Source: an uncultured Clostridia bacterium
GTDB taxonomy: Bacteria > Bacillota > Clostridia > TANB77 > CAG-508
DNA: 36,320 bases
Direction of reading: 5' to 3'
Assembly (NCBI GenBank): GCA_947625415.1
Contig: CANQOG010000011.1
Coordinates: forward strand, 1 to 36,320
A program made the translations under genes and the position numbers. Below the pieces are notes generated by a model. The model worked only from the letters and a program-made list of their open reading frames with translations, was not told the DNA's origin and searched no databases. Below are positions 9,059 through 19,219 of the stretch, in pieces. Position 1 is the stretch's first letter; each line of letters begins with the position of its first letter.

Positions 9059-10342
9059 TTATTTCCTCTTTATAACTTTAGTTCCACCCATATATGGTCT
9101 TAAAACTTCTGGAACTCTAATACTTCCATCTTCTTGATAGTTATTTTCCAAAACTGCAATAAGTCCACGAGGTGTAGCAACAACAGTATTATTAAGTGTT
9201 GCAACTAAATAATTTCCTTTATCACCTTTAGCACGAATTGATAATCTTCTACTTTGAGCATCACCTAAAGTTGAACAAGACCCAACTTCAAAATATTTCT
9301 GTTGTCTAGGGCTCCAAGCCTCAACATCACAAGATTTAACTTTTAAATCTGCTAAATCTCCACTACAACATTCTAAAGTTCTTACTGGAACATCTAAGCT
9401 TCTAAAGAACTCTACTGTATAGCTCCACATTTTATTGTACCATTCCATTTGTTCTTCTGGCTTACAAAGAACTATCATTTCTTGTTTCTCAAACTGATGA
9501 ACTCTATATAATCCTCTTTCTTCTAACCCATGTGAACCAACTTCTTTTCTAAAACATGGAGAGTATCCTGTAATTAAAATTGGTAACTCTTCTTCTTTAA
9601 CAATTTGGTCTTTAAATTTTCCAATCATTGAATGTTCACTTGTTCCAATTAAAAACAAATCTTCACCTTCAATTTTATACATCATTGCATCCATTTCTTC
9701 AAAGCTCATAACACCATTAACAACATCTGAACGAATCATAAATGGTGGAATACAGTATGTAAATCCTTTATTAATCATAAAGTCTCTCGCATAAGCAAGC
9801 ATAGCTTCATGAAGTCTAGCAGCATCTCCCATTAAATAGTAAAATCCGTTTCCACTAGTTCTTCCAGCGCTTTCTTTATCTAACCCTCCAATAGATTCTA
9901 AAATATCTGCATGATATGGAATTTCATAAGGAGGAATAACTGGCTCTCCAAATTTTTCATTCTCAACATTTTCACTATCATCTTTTCCAATTGGAACTGA
10001 TTTATCCATAATGTTTGGAATTTTCATCATTCTTGATTTTATTTCTTCTTTTAATTCTTCTTCTCTTCCTTCGTTTTGGGCAAGTTTATCATTTATTTCC
10101 TTAACCTCTTTTTTAATTTCTTCAGCTTTAGTTTTCTCATTTTTTGCCATAAGATTTCCAATTTCTTTGCTTAATGAATTTCTTTTACTTCTTAATTCAT
10201 CACACATTACGGTTAATTCCCTAGATTCTTTATCTAGACTTATAACCTCATCCACTAACACTAATTTATTGTCTTGAAACTTTTTCTTTATATTTTCCTT
10301 TACTAATTCCGGGTTTTCTCTAATTAATTTAATATCTATCAT
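9059..10342 (-). CDS. serS: Seryl-tRNA synthetase
   Basis: This 427-residue class II synthetase charges tRNA-Ser. The N-terminal half is the long coiled-coil arm that holds the tRNA (about residues 30-105). Motif 2 is seen in CFRKEVGSHGLEERGLYRVH and motif 3 near NNTVVATPRGLIAVLENNYQ; the serine-site loop reads TSEHSMIG. The motif 3 region (NNTVVATPRG) departs from the common NGSGLAVGRT form, as in some clostridial enzymes. Start ATG follows TTTAGGAGGATATT. The single coding-strand CGG near 9846 lies out of frame within AAC GGA, and no frameshift is needed. Confidence 0.95.
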   Translation of the reverse strand: MIDIKLIRENPELVKENIKKKFQDNKLVLVDEVISLDKESRELTVMCDELRSKRNSLSKEIGNLMAKNEKTKAEEIKKEVKEINDKLAQNEGREEELKEEIKSRMMKIPNIMDKSVPIGKDDSENVENEKFGEPVIPPYEIPYHADILESIGGLDKESAGRTSGNGFYYLMGDAARLHEAMLAYARDFMINKGFTYCIPPFMIRSDVVNGVMSFEEMDAMMYKIEGEDLFLIGTSEHSMIGKFKDQIVKEEELPILITGYSPCFRKEVGSHGLEERGLYRVHQFEKQEMIVLCKPEEQMEWYNKMWSYTVEFFRSLDVPVRTLECCSGDLADLKVKSCDVEAWSPRQQKYFEVGSCSTLGDAQSRRLSIRAKGDKGNYLVATLNNTVVATPRGLIAVLENNYQEDGSIRVPEVLRPYMGGTKVIKRK

Positions 10343-10392
10343 AATATCCTCCTAAATTTAATAAAATTAATTTTTACTATAATATTTCTTAA

Positions 10393-11217
10393 TTATTTTG
10401 AGTAAGTTGTTATCTCAATGGATTCAATTACGACATCTTCTAAAGGCTTGTCATTACTTGGATTCGTCTCAACTTTAGCAATTTTGTCAACAACATCCAT
10501 TCCACTAATTACTTGTCCAAAAGTTGTATACTGTCCATATCCAAGAAGATTTGCTAAATCACCACCATATATCTTTGAAGCTTCTATAAAGTTTTCTAAT
10601 CCATATCCTTTCAAATAAGTATCAGCAGAACTTTTATAATTTGATTGAACAATATAGAATTGACTACCTAAAGATTTTGTTCCTGTTCCGCCACTTGCCA
10701 TACATAAAGCTCCTCTATATGGAAGAGCATCAGCTGATAATTCTTCTTCAAAGCCTTCTCCCCAAATACTTTCTCCACCATAGCCAGTTCCTTCTGGGTC
10801 ACCACCTTGAATCATAAATTCTTCTATTACTCTATGAAAAATAACTCCATTATAATATCCTTCTTTTGCATGTGTAACAAAATTTTCAATTGCTTTCGGA
10901 GCAACATCTTCAAAAAACTTTACTGTTATATCTCCATAACCTTTTACATGAAAAATTGCAATTTGGTCTCCTTCTTTTGGTTCTTCCATTTGTTTTTGAG
11001 CTTTAGCAATCGCTTCTTCTGAACTAATATTTTTTATATTTTCCATAAAAACATCTTCTTTCTTTTCATTATTTTCGTTGTTTTTCCTATTTTTTAAATA
11101 ATCTAAACTATCCGAAGAAGTATCACTATATTCATTTTTTTCATTACCACATCCAGTTATTATAAAAACCATAATAACTAATAAAACTACAACTAATATT
11201 CTTTTTAAAATTTTCAT
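10393..11217 (-). CDS. Cyclophilin-type peptidyl-prolyl isomerase, lipoprotein
   Basis: The protein has 274 residues. The N-terminus is a lipoprotein signal with lipobox ITGC (about residue 23), so it is probably anchored to the outer face of the membrane. A linker rich in D, S, N and K follows, then a cyclophilin domain from about residue 90: GVIFHRVIEEFMIQGGDPEG, MASGGTGTKSLGSQFYI and TTFGQVISGMDVVDKIA. It catalyses proline cis-trans isomerisation during folding of exported proteins. ATG follows AAGGAGAGTACTT. It is part of the leuS-serS gene run with short gaps. Confidence 0.93.
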   Translation of the reverse strand: MKILKRILVVVLLVIMVFIITGCGNEKNEYSDTSSDSLDYLKNRKNNENNEKKEDVFMENIKNISSEEAIAKAQKQMEEPKEGDQIAIFHVKGYGDITVKFFEDVAPKAIENFVTHAKEGYYNGVIFHRVIEEFMIQGGDPEGTGYGGESIWGEGFEEELSADALPYRGALCMASGGTGTKSLGSQFYIVQSNYKSSADTYLKGYGLENFIEASKIYGGDLANLLGYGQYTTFGQVISGMDVVDKIAKVETNPSNDKPLEDVVIESIEITTYSK

Positions 11218-11235
11218 AAGTACTCTCCTTATATT

Positions 11236-11745
11236 TTAAACTAAATCTTTATCAAAATATGATGAAATTCCCTCTAATCTTTCAAAATTTTTTTGCCTCA
11301 TCACCTCGTAAGCAACTATTGCCACAGAATTAGAAAGGTTTAAAGAACGAAGTGTCTCTCTCATTGGAATTCTAATTGTTTTATCTATGTATTTCAATAA
11401 AACTGGTTCTGGTAAACCTTTTGTTTCTTTTCCAAAAAGCAAAAATACTTCATCCATTTTACTATAATCTACATCAGAATAAATATGTTTTCCTTTTGTT
11501 GTAGCGAAAAACATATTGGTTTCTTCAGGTTTATATTTTTCCAAAAACTCCTCAAAGTTCTTATGTTCTTCAATAGCTAACTTGTCCCAATAATCTAGTC
11601 CAGACCTTTTTACACTTTTTTCATCTATTTTAAATGCTAAAGGATGGACTAGATGGAGCTTAGCTCCAATAATGGCACAAGTTCTGGCTATATTGCCAGT
11701 ATTTTGAGGAATTTCTGGTTCAACTAAGACTAAATGTAATTTCAA
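11236..11745 (-). CDS. trmL: tRNA (cytidine(34)-2'-O)-methyltransferase TrmL
   Basis: This 169-residue SPOUT methyltransferase modifies the wobble base of certain tRNA-Leu species. EPEIPQNTGNIARTC (residues 9-23), LFGKETKGLPE and IRIPMRETLRSLNLSNSVAI are the family's SAM-binding knot motifs. The start is probably TTG, preceded by AAAGAGATAGAAAA. It lies directly downstream of leuS (18 bases), a fitting neighbour since both act on tRNA-Leu. Confidence 0.93.
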   Translation of the reverse strand: MKLHLVLVEPEIPQNTGNIARTCAIIGAKLHLVHPLAFKIDEKSVKRSGLDYWDKLAIEEHKNFEEFLEKYKPEETNMFFATTKGKHIYSDVDYSKMDEVFLLFGKETKGLPEPVLLKYIDKTIRIPMRETLRSLNLSNSVAIVAYEVMRQKNFERLEGISSYFDKDLV

Positions 11746-11763
11746 TTTTCTATCTCTTTTCTT

Positions 11764-14202
11764 TTATTTTTTTACAACTAAATTTAAAATTTTTCCAGGA
11801 ACATAAATTTCTTTAACAACTTCATTGTTTTCAAGTAATCTTGCAACTTTTTCATCTTTTTTAACTGTTTCTAAAATTTCTTCCTTTGAAAGACTTGAAG
11901 AAACTTCAACTTGAGCTTTTAATTTTCCATTTACTTGAACAGGAATAATTATGTTTCCGCCTTGTAGCTCTTTTTCATTGATTTCTGGCCAAGCTTCATT
12001 ATGAATAGAAGTTTTCTTTCCAAGCAAGCTCCATTCTTCCTCCATAAAGTGTGGTGCAAGTGGAGCTAATAATTTAAGCAAAGTTTCTGTTACATTTACT
12101 AAAACATCTTTATTGATGTTTGCTTCATTTATGTAACTATTAATTCCATTTAGCAATTCCATACTTCTTGCGATAGCAGTATTAAATTGAAAATCTTCAA
12201 TATTTTTAGCCATTGATTTAATTGTTTGATTTTTAAGTCTTAATAACTCTTCTTCTTTTAAACCAACTTCTTTTGAGCCATCTTTTATTTCTAAAACTTT
12301 TCCAACTAAAGCTTCTATTCTTGCAAAATATTTTGTCATTGCTTCTATTCCGTTATCATCCCATGGTCCACCTTTTCTATAATCAAAACCAAACATTAAA
12401 TACATTCTAAATACATCTGCACCATATTTATCAACATATTCATCAGGTGAAACAGTATTTCCTTTTGATTTACTCATCTTATTTCCATCAGGTCCTAAAA
12501 TTACCCCTTGATGAATTAATTTTTTAAATGGCTCATCAAAATCTAAATATCCCATATCACGAAGAGCTTTTGTCATAAACCTTGTATAAATTAAATGCAT
12601 TGCAGCATGTTCTTTACCACCAACATAGCAATCAACTGGATTCATTTTATTTACAGTCTCTTTGTTAAATATCTCTTTATCATTCATGCTATCAGCATAT
12701 CTTAATTGATACCAAGAAGAACATACAAATGTATCTAAAGTATCAGCTTCTCTTTTTGCTGGCTTACCACACTTTGGACATTTGCAATTCATAAATTTTT
12801 CACTTTTCTTAAGTGGAGAAACTCCATCTGGTTTAAATTCAACATCATAAGGAAGCATAACTGGTAAATCTTCTTCAGGAACGACAACAGTTCCACAAGA
12901 ATCGCAATAAACTACTGGAATTGGAGCTCCCCAATATCTTTGACGAGAAACAAGCCAGTCTTTTAATCTATAATTTACAGTTTTTTTGCCTACTCCCATT
13001 TTTTCTAAGTCTTCTGTAATTTTGTCTCTAGCTTCTTCAGAAGTTAAGCCATTATATTTTCCACTATTTATTAAAATACCATAATCAGTGAAAAGCTGGT
13101 CACATTCTTTGCCATCTTTTGGCTTTATAACTTGTTTTATTGGAATATTATATTTTTTAGCAAATTCATAATCTCTTTCATCATGAGCTGGAACTACCAT
13201 AACAAAGCCAGTTCCATAATCTTCTAAAACATAGTCAGCAATCCAAATTGGAACTTTATCACCATTTATAGGGTTTATAGCATAAGCTCCTGTAAATGTT
13301 CCTGTTTTAGGTCTTTCTGTTGATAATCTATCGATTTCAGTTAATTTTGAAGTTTGAACTCTATATTCTTCAACAGCCTTTTTACAGTCATCTGTTACAA
13401 TTTCATCAACTAAACTACTTTCAGGAGCTAAAACCATACAAGTAACTCCACATAAAGTATCAACTCTAGTTGAAAATACAGTAATATCATGTTTTCCATC
13501 TTCTGTTTTAAATGTAATCTCACTACCAGTTGATTTTCCTATCCAGTTTTGTTGAACTTTTTTAGTTGATTCTGGCCAATCTAATTTTTCTAAATCATCA
13601 AGTAATTCTTGAGCATAATCAGTAATTTTAAAGAACCATTGACTTAATTTCTTTTTAACAACTTCTGTTCCACATCTTTCACAACAACCATCAATAACTT
13701 GCTCATTTGCAAGAACAGTTTTACAACTATCACACCAATTAACAGGAGCTTCTTTTTTATAAGCTAATCCAGCTTTATATAGTTTTACAAATAACCATTG
13801 TGTCCATTTATAATAATTTGGCATACAAGTTTCAACTGAATAATCCCAGTCATAACTTCCACCCATTTCATTTAATTGTCTTTTCATTGTTTCAATATTT
13901 TTTAAAGTTGAATCTTCTGGATGGATTCCAGTTTTAATTGCATAATTTTCAGCTGGAAGTCCAAAAGCATCAAATCCCATTGGATGAAAAACATTAAATC
14001 CTTGCATTTTCTTAAATCTTGCAAAAGAATCTGCAGGCGCAAAATTAAACCAGTGACCTAAATGAAGTTTAGCACCACTTGGGTAAGAAAACATCTCCAT
14101 TGTATAATATTTTGGTTTTTTACTTTCTGGATTATATTTATTTAAACCTGTTTTAATCCATTCATTTTGCCATTTTTTGTCAGTTTCTTTAGAATAATTC
14201 AT
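11764..14202 (-). CDS. leuS: Leucyl-tRNA synthetase
   Basis: This 812-residue class I synthetase charges tRNA-Leu and edits mischarged products. The HIGH-like motif is GAKLHLGHW (about residues 44-52). Two CxxC pairs near CDSC and CERCG form the zinc domain, the editing domain covers about residues 220-400, and GNKMSKSKGNT is the KMSKS loop. The anticodon-binding and C-terminal domains are complete. ATG follows TTGGAGGAAATGAAAAA. It starts 28 bases after mreB, so it is probably co-transcribed from the mreB promoter. The only coding-strand CGG trinucleotides are out of frame. Confidence 0.96.
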   Translation of the reverse strand: MNYSKETDKKWQNEWIKTGLNKYNPESKKPKYYTMEMFSYPSGAKLHLGHWFNFAPADSFARFKKMQGFNVFHPMGFDAFGLPAENYAIKTGIHPEDSTLKNIETMKRQLNEMGGSYDWDYSVETCMPNYYKWTQWLFVKLYKAGLAYKKEAPVNWCDSCKTVLANEQVIDGCCERCGTEVVKKKLSQWFFKITDYAQELLDDLEKLDWPESTKKVQQNWIGKSTGSEITFKTEDGKHDITVFSTRVDTLCGVTCMVLAPESSLVDEIVTDDCKKAVEEYRVQTSKLTEIDRLSTERPKTGTFTGAYAINPINGDKVPIWIADYVLEDYGTGFVMVVPAHDERDYEFAKKYNIPIKQVIKPKDGKECDQLFTDYGILINSGKYNGLTSEEARDKITEDLEKMGVGKKTVNYRLKDWLVSRQRYWGAPIPVVYCDSCGTVVVPEEDLPVMLPYDVEFKPDGVSPLKKSEKFMNCKCPKCGKPAKREADTLDTFVCSSWYQLRYADSMNDKEIFNKETVNKMNPVDCYVGGKEHAAMHLIYTRFMTKALRDMGYLDFDEPFKKLIHQGVILGPDGNKMSKSKGNTVSPDEYVDKYGADVFRMYLMFGFDYRKGGPWDDNGIEAMTKYFARIEALVGKVLEIKDGSKEVGLKEEELLRLKNQTIKSMAKNIEDFQFNTAIARSMELLNGINSYINEANINKDVLVNVTETLLKLLAPLAPHFMEEEWSLLGKKTSIHNEAWPEINEKELQGGNIIIPVQVNGKLKAQVEVSSSLSKEEILETVKKDEKVARLLENNEVVKEIYVPGKILNLVVKK

Positions 14203-14230
14203 TTTTTCATTTCCTCCAATTTTTTTTATT

Positions 14231-15248
<1,018 letters not shown>

Positions 15249-15283
15249 TCATTTTACACATTTTCAGTTACAAATTTGTTACA

Positions 15284-15312
15284 ATTATATTACACCTGAC
15301 TAAAAAATACAA
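15284..15312 (-). promoter_or_regulatory. Promoter of the mreB-leuS run
   Basis: On the minus strand TTGTAT (15307-15312), a 17-base spacer and TATAAT (15284-15289) precede mreB by about 55 bases. A ribosome binding site, GGCGGG, lies closer to the ATG. Confidence 0.65.
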
Positions 15313-15330
15313 CCCTAAATTTTAAAAAAA

Positions 15331-15771
15331 TTAAAATATATTTTGAACTGAAAGTTTATATTTTCCCTCTAAATATTTTATAAGTTCTGTTAACTCTGCT
15401 GTAGTTGATTTTACATCTCCCCATTGCTCACTTCTAGTTTGCATATAAAGTATATCTAATTTTATTTCTATTTTTTCAACTTCATCATGCTCAACAAAAC
15501 ATGATAATATTTTTTCTCTTTTTTTCCATTCGCTTCTAGCATTTAAAGCTAAATTTTCAATTCTTGATTTTTCATAATCTTGATAATTATTATTTTGAGG
15601 TTGCTCTTTTAAAAAACTATAAATTTTTTCAACATTCCCATTAACCTTTTTTATGGAAGCTCTGGAATAATTTTCAAATATAATATCCAAAATTATGACA
15701 ATAATAACAATAACAATTGCAATTATTAGAGTTTTAAATTTATTAAAATTTAGCTTTCCTTTTTCTGACAA
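15331..15771 (-). CDS. DUF4363 membrane-anchored protein
   Basis: This 146-residue protein has one N-terminal membrane helix (TLIIAIVIVIIVIILDIIF, about residues 14-32). A helical extracytoplasmic domain follows, with W and charged residues typical of DUF4363 (LNARSEWKKREKILSCFVEHDEVEKIE). The function is unknown; the family commonly sits next to YetF/DUF421 genes, as here. The start is TTG, preceded by AGGAGATATGTT, and lies inside the end of the DUF421 gene (22-base overlap), which suggests translational coupling. Confidence 0.8.
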   Translation of the reverse strand: MSEKGKLNFNKFKTLIIAIVIVIIVIILDIIFENYSRASIKKVNGNVEKIYSFLKEQPQNNNYQDYEKSRIENLALNARSEWKKREKILSCFVEHDEVEKIEIKLDILYMQTRSEQWGDVKSTTAELTELIKYLEGKYKLSVQNIF

Positions 15772-16422
15772 AACATATCTCCTTTTCCATTTAAAGTGAC
15801 TACTAAAGCCTCTTCTGGCTTATATCCAAATTTTGCAACTTCTTTTTCCAACCAATTTATATTTTTCCCAATTTTTTCTAAATTATCCTTTAAAATTACT
15901 CCATCAACAACTAAGTCATAAGGAAGTCCTGTATAATCTGCTTGAATTTGCAAATCTTCTAAAGTCGGTGTTCTTTTCCCAGGTTTTGTTATAACATTTA
16001 ATTGTCCGTGAAGTTTCCAAAATTGCATACTCAACATCACCTAAATCAAAAATAGACTGGCTTCTTAACCTTTCTTGAAGTTCATTAATGGTAACATTTT
16101 CATTAATCAAAACTTTTTCATCTATTTTACCATTTTTTATAAGAATTGCTGGTTTTCCACTTAAAAATGCTTTTATTTTCATACTCTTTATACTTATAAA
16201 TGAAATAATCAGATGCATAACTAAAAGAGCAAAAATAGGGATAATTCCTAAATAAATTGGAAGACCTGTATTTGCCATCGGAGTACAAGCAAGATCAGCT
16301 ATCATTATTGAAATAGTTAATTCAAAAGGTTCTAATTGACCAATTTCACGTTTTCCCATAAATCTCATAACAAATAAAACTACTAAGTATAGAATAATGC
16401 TCCTTACAAAACTTAATAACAT
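15750..16422 (-). CDS. YetF-type DUF421 membrane protein (one CGGN site)
   Basis: This is a DUF421 family protein of 223 residues. Three membrane helices lie in the first 80 residues (SIILYLVVLFVMRFMGKREI is typical). A soluble YetF-like domain follows (NGKIDEKVLINENVTINELQ, LRSQSIFDLGDVEYAILE). At CGG 16006-16008 the frame breaks; reading CGGA as Gly139 gives LETSGQLNVITKPGKRTPTL, the usual form of this motif. The start chosen is ATG 16420-16422 with GGGGAGATTTT just upstream; longer upstream starts lack a site. The family is linked to spore and membrane functions in Firmicutes, but its role is not settled. Confidence 0.88.
16006..16008 (-). other. CGGN site in the DUF421 gene
   Basis: TCA CGG A: skipping the C gives ETS-G-QLNV, matching the family's NGQL-type turn; the zero frame diverges from the family. 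Confidence 0.88.
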
Positions 16423-16567
16423 AAAATCTCCCCTTATATATTTTTCCTGTATATTTTTTGCAAAATTATTTAAAATATACTTATATTTATGAAATATCAA
16501 TGATTTTATAAATACAAAATTGTAGGCTAGTTTTTGAAATTATCCTATAGAAAGGAAAGAGATAAAA

Positions 16568-16945
16568 ATGGATAACAATACTTCAAATGTAGGTAGTAAT
16601 CAAGGTGCAATGGGTGCTATAGGTCAAATATTAGGAAGATTCATAGTAGCAGCCATTATACTTGGTATTACTGCTTTCTTTACTCCAAATTTCTCCATTA
16701 GTAATATATGGGCATTAGGAATAGCTGCTATTGTGTTAACTGTTATGGATTACTTAATAGTTAAAATTACTGGTTTAAATGCCATTGCATTTGGTAAAGG
16801 CTTTGTTGGCTTTGTACTAGCTGCAATTACCTTATATGCAACTCAATTCTTTGTAGCTGGATACTCAATTTCTTGGTTTGCAGCTATTATTGGTGCTTTA
16901 ATTTATGGTGTAATTGCATATATTATGCCTGGAGAACAAGCTTAG
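16568..16945 (+). CDS. Small four-helix membrane protein, holin-like
   Basis: This 125-residue, very hydrophobic protein has four predicted membrane helices (starting near residues 28, 50, 75 and 100). The short polar N-terminus is rich in N, S and G. It resembles small proteins annotated as phage holin family or DUF2512 in clostridia (FGKGFVGFVLAAITLYATQF, MPGEQA). No lysis genes are near, so it is more likely a host membrane protein than a phage holin. ATG follows AAAGGAAAGAGATAAAA. It is one of three plus-strand genes in the window. Confidence 0.6.
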   Translation: MDNNTSNVGSNQGAMGAIGQILGRFIVAAIILGITAFFTPNFSISNIWALGIAAIVLTVMDYLIVKITGLNAIAFGKGFVGFVLAAITLYATQFFVAGYSISWFAAIIGALIYGVIAYIMPGEQA

Positions 16946-16951
16946 AATATG

Positions 16952-16990
16952 AAAAAATGGAAAAAGGAATTATTCCTTTTTCCATTTTTT
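16952..16990. terminator. Bidirectional terminator
   Basis: AAAAAATGGAAAAAGG and CCTTTTTCCATTTTTT form a long stem with T-runs on both sides. It serves the small membrane-protein gene and glmU, which converge here. Confidence 0.85.
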
Positions 16991-17038
16991 ACAAATAAAA
17001 CATAAAACATTTTTTGACAATAACTAATACATTTTTTA

Positions 17039-18311
17039 TTATTTTTTATAATAATCATCTTTGTTTATTTGACGTTCACGAGCAATTCCTAAACTGTTTT
17101 CTGGAACATCTTCTGTAATAGTTGAACCGGGCTGCAATTTTACTATTGTTTCCAACTTTTACTGGAGCAACTAAATTTACGTTTGACCCAATAAAACAGT
17201 TATCACCTATCAACGTCTTATTTTTATTTATTCCGTCGTAATTGCAAGTAATCGTTCCACATCCAATATTTGTATTTTTTCCAACTTCACAGTCACCCAA
17301 ATATATAAAGTGTGGCACTTTTGTTCCACTATCAACAGTCGTCTTTTTAAGCTCAACAAAATTTCCAATTTTTACATTATCAGCAATTCTACAGCTTTCG
17401 CGAATATAAGCGTTTGGACCTATTTCACAATTTTCTCCAATTACAACATCATCTTTAATTGTAGTATTTGGGTGAATAACTGTATCCATTCCAATAATTA
17501 CATCATCATATATATATGTAGTATTTACATCTTCAATTGTAACACCATTTCTCATGTGAAGATTATTTATTCTATTTCTCAAAACTCTAGTTAGCAATTC
17601 TAATTGACTTCTATCATTAACACCTAAAATCTCTGTATTATCTTCAACTATCATAGCTCCAGTTTTCAACCCTTGGTCATTCATAATTTTTATAACATCT
17701 GTTAAATAATATTCTCCTTGAGCATTATTTGGTGTAATTTTATGAATTGCATCTACTAAAGCTTCAATATCAAAACAATATATTCCAGAATTGATTTCTT
17801 TTATTTGTTTTTGTTCAGGACTAGCATCTTTTTCCTCAACAATTTCTTTTATATTTCCACCTTCGTCACGAATAATTCTACCATATCCTGTTGGATTCTC
17901 ATAAATTGCAGTTAAAACTGTCGCATATTCTTTTCCTGTAACACTTTTATTTATCAAATTTTTTAAAGTATCTGGTCTAATAAGTGGAACATCACCATAA
18001 AGAATTACAACCTTCCCTTTTTTTCCTTTTAAATATCTTTCTGCCTGCATAACAGCATGACCTGTTCCTAAAAGCTCATCTTGATATGCATATTTAACTC
18101 TATCTTCAAGAACTGCCTCCACCTGCTCTCTTAAATATCCAACAACTGCTATAATTTCACTTGAACCTATTTTTTCAGCAAGCTGAGCAACTCTTAACAC
18201 AAGTTCTTTACCATAAATTTTTTGAACTAACTTTGACTTTTTTGATTTCATTCTAGTTCCTTTTCCAGCAGCCATAATCAAAGTTATAATGTTTTCCTCT
18301 TCATTTTCCAT
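17039..18311 (-). CDS. glmU: Bifunctional UDP-GlcNAc pyrophosphorylase / GlcN-1-P acetyltransferase GlmU (one CGGN site)
   Basis: GlmU makes UDP-N-acetylglucosamine for wall synthesis. The N-terminal uridyltransferase shows LIMAAGKGTRMKSKKSK (residues 12-28), QDELLGTGHAVMQAE and YGDVPLIRPDT. The C-terminal part is a left-handed beta helix (IGENCEIGPNAYIRESCRIA, GCGTITCNYDGINK). The frame breaks at CGG 17127-17129. Reading CGGT as Gly395 gives NNSKIAAGSTITEDVPENSL, the conserved coenzyme A-site region, and adds the normal end GIARERQINKDDYYKK. The stop is TAA 17039-17041. The length, 423, is somewhat short for the family (about 450). It is an essential gene in most bacteria. Confidence 0.94.
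17127..17129 (-). other. CGGN site in glmU
   Basis: GCC CGG T: skipping one C gives IAA-G-STITEDVPENS. The glycine is invariant in GlmU proteins I know. Confidence 0.92.
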
Positions 18312-18347
18312 AAGAAATCCTCCGTAAACACGAATTAATTTGTTTTT

Positions 18348-18376
18348 ATTCTATATCATAGAAAACTTTTTATCAA
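18348..18376 (-). promoter_or_regulatory. Promoter of glmU
   Basis: On the minus strand TTGATA (18371-18376), a 17-base spacer and TAGAAT (18348-18353) precede glmU. The -35 box overlaps the TGA stop of the VTT gene. A GGAGGA ribosome binding site follows. Confidence 0.6.
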
Positions 18377-19085
18377 GCATTTTTTACATTGTTTTTTTCC
18401 TTTTTAACAAATAGTCTTCCTATTAATAAAAGTCCAAAAATTATAACATAAGTAACTACATAAATTAAAATTGTTACTCTCCAATTTCCTTTTGCTAAAG
18501 TTTCTCCAGCAAAAGTTGATGAAAATACTGAAGGAAATCTTCCAAGTATTGATATAAACAAAAAATTTATTGGATTTATTGGTAAGAGACCTGCTAAATA
18601 TATCAAAACATCTTTTGGAATAAATGGTGATACAAATAAAACTAATAATACAATTTCAAGTCTTTTTTCATTTTTTAAAAATTTCATATTTTCAAACTTT
18701 TCAATTTTTTCTGGACTTAAAAAATTATATACAAATTTTCTTCCAAATATTCTAACTAAACAATAAATTATTGTAGTAGCAATAGCAGCAGACATCATTA
18801 TTATAAAAGTTCCCCATATCTTTCCATAACACATTCCGAGACACTACTTCAATTGGTTCCCCTGGAATAAAAGCCAAAAACACTTTTAAAATCTCCAAAC
18901 CAATTATCATAAAAACTCCACCTACTCCAGCTTTTTGAACTTTTTCCTTATATTCAGTTTTTCCGATTTTCAGTTAAAAGTTCTTTAATAATTGGAATCA
19001 TTTTCATTGTAATTCCTACAATAAGTCCTATTGCAATAATTAATAATATTACTTTTAAAATCTTAATTTTCTTTCTATTACTCAT
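18373..19085 (-). CDS. VTT/SNARE-associated (DedA-like) membrane protein (two CGGN sites)
   Basis: The protein has 236 residues once two CGG codons are read as glycine (Gly41 at 18963-18965, Gly83 at 18836-18838). The N-terminal helix (VILLIIAIGLIVGITMKM) is followed by the VTT core: FLAFIPGEPIEVVSGMCYGK and a second half with FVSPFIPKDVLIYLAGLLPI, then more helices. The repeated P-G-E/P-K-D half-helices are typical of the family, thought to move lipids across the membrane. In the raw frame it is three fragments. ATG 19083-19085 has only a weak upstream purine run. The stop is TGA, so TGA is used as stop here. Confidence 0.88.
18836..18838 (-). other. CGGN site 2 of the VTT gene
   Basis: TCT CGG A: skipping the C gives IEVVS-G-MCYGKIWG, the conserved S-G-x-x-x-G of the VTT family. 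Confidence 0.9.
18963..18965 (-). other. CGGN site 1 of the VTT gene
   Basis: AAT CGG A: the zero frame meets TGA two codons later. Skipping the C gives LLTEN-G-KTEYKEKVQK and joins the first helix to the core. Confidence 0.85.
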
Positions 19086-19179
19086 TTTCTTATTATTCTT
19101 TCAAAAATTTTTCCATATTATAATTTCACTTTATCGTAAACAAGTATATACCTTTTTATCATAGATTTCAATAAAATAT

Positions 19180-19213
19180 TAAAAAAACACCAGTTTTAAC
19201 AATAACTAGTGTT
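19180..19213 (-). terminator. Terminator after the HydF-like gene
   Basis: On the minus strand AACACTAGTT and AACTGGTGTT pair (with G-T wobble) and are followed by a run of seven T. Confidence 0.75.
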
Positions 19214-19219
19214 ATTTGA

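Noticed and set aside
16568..16945. Phage holin as evidence for a prophage
   Set aside because: There are no lysin, structural or integrase genes beside it; the neighbours are housekeeping genes.
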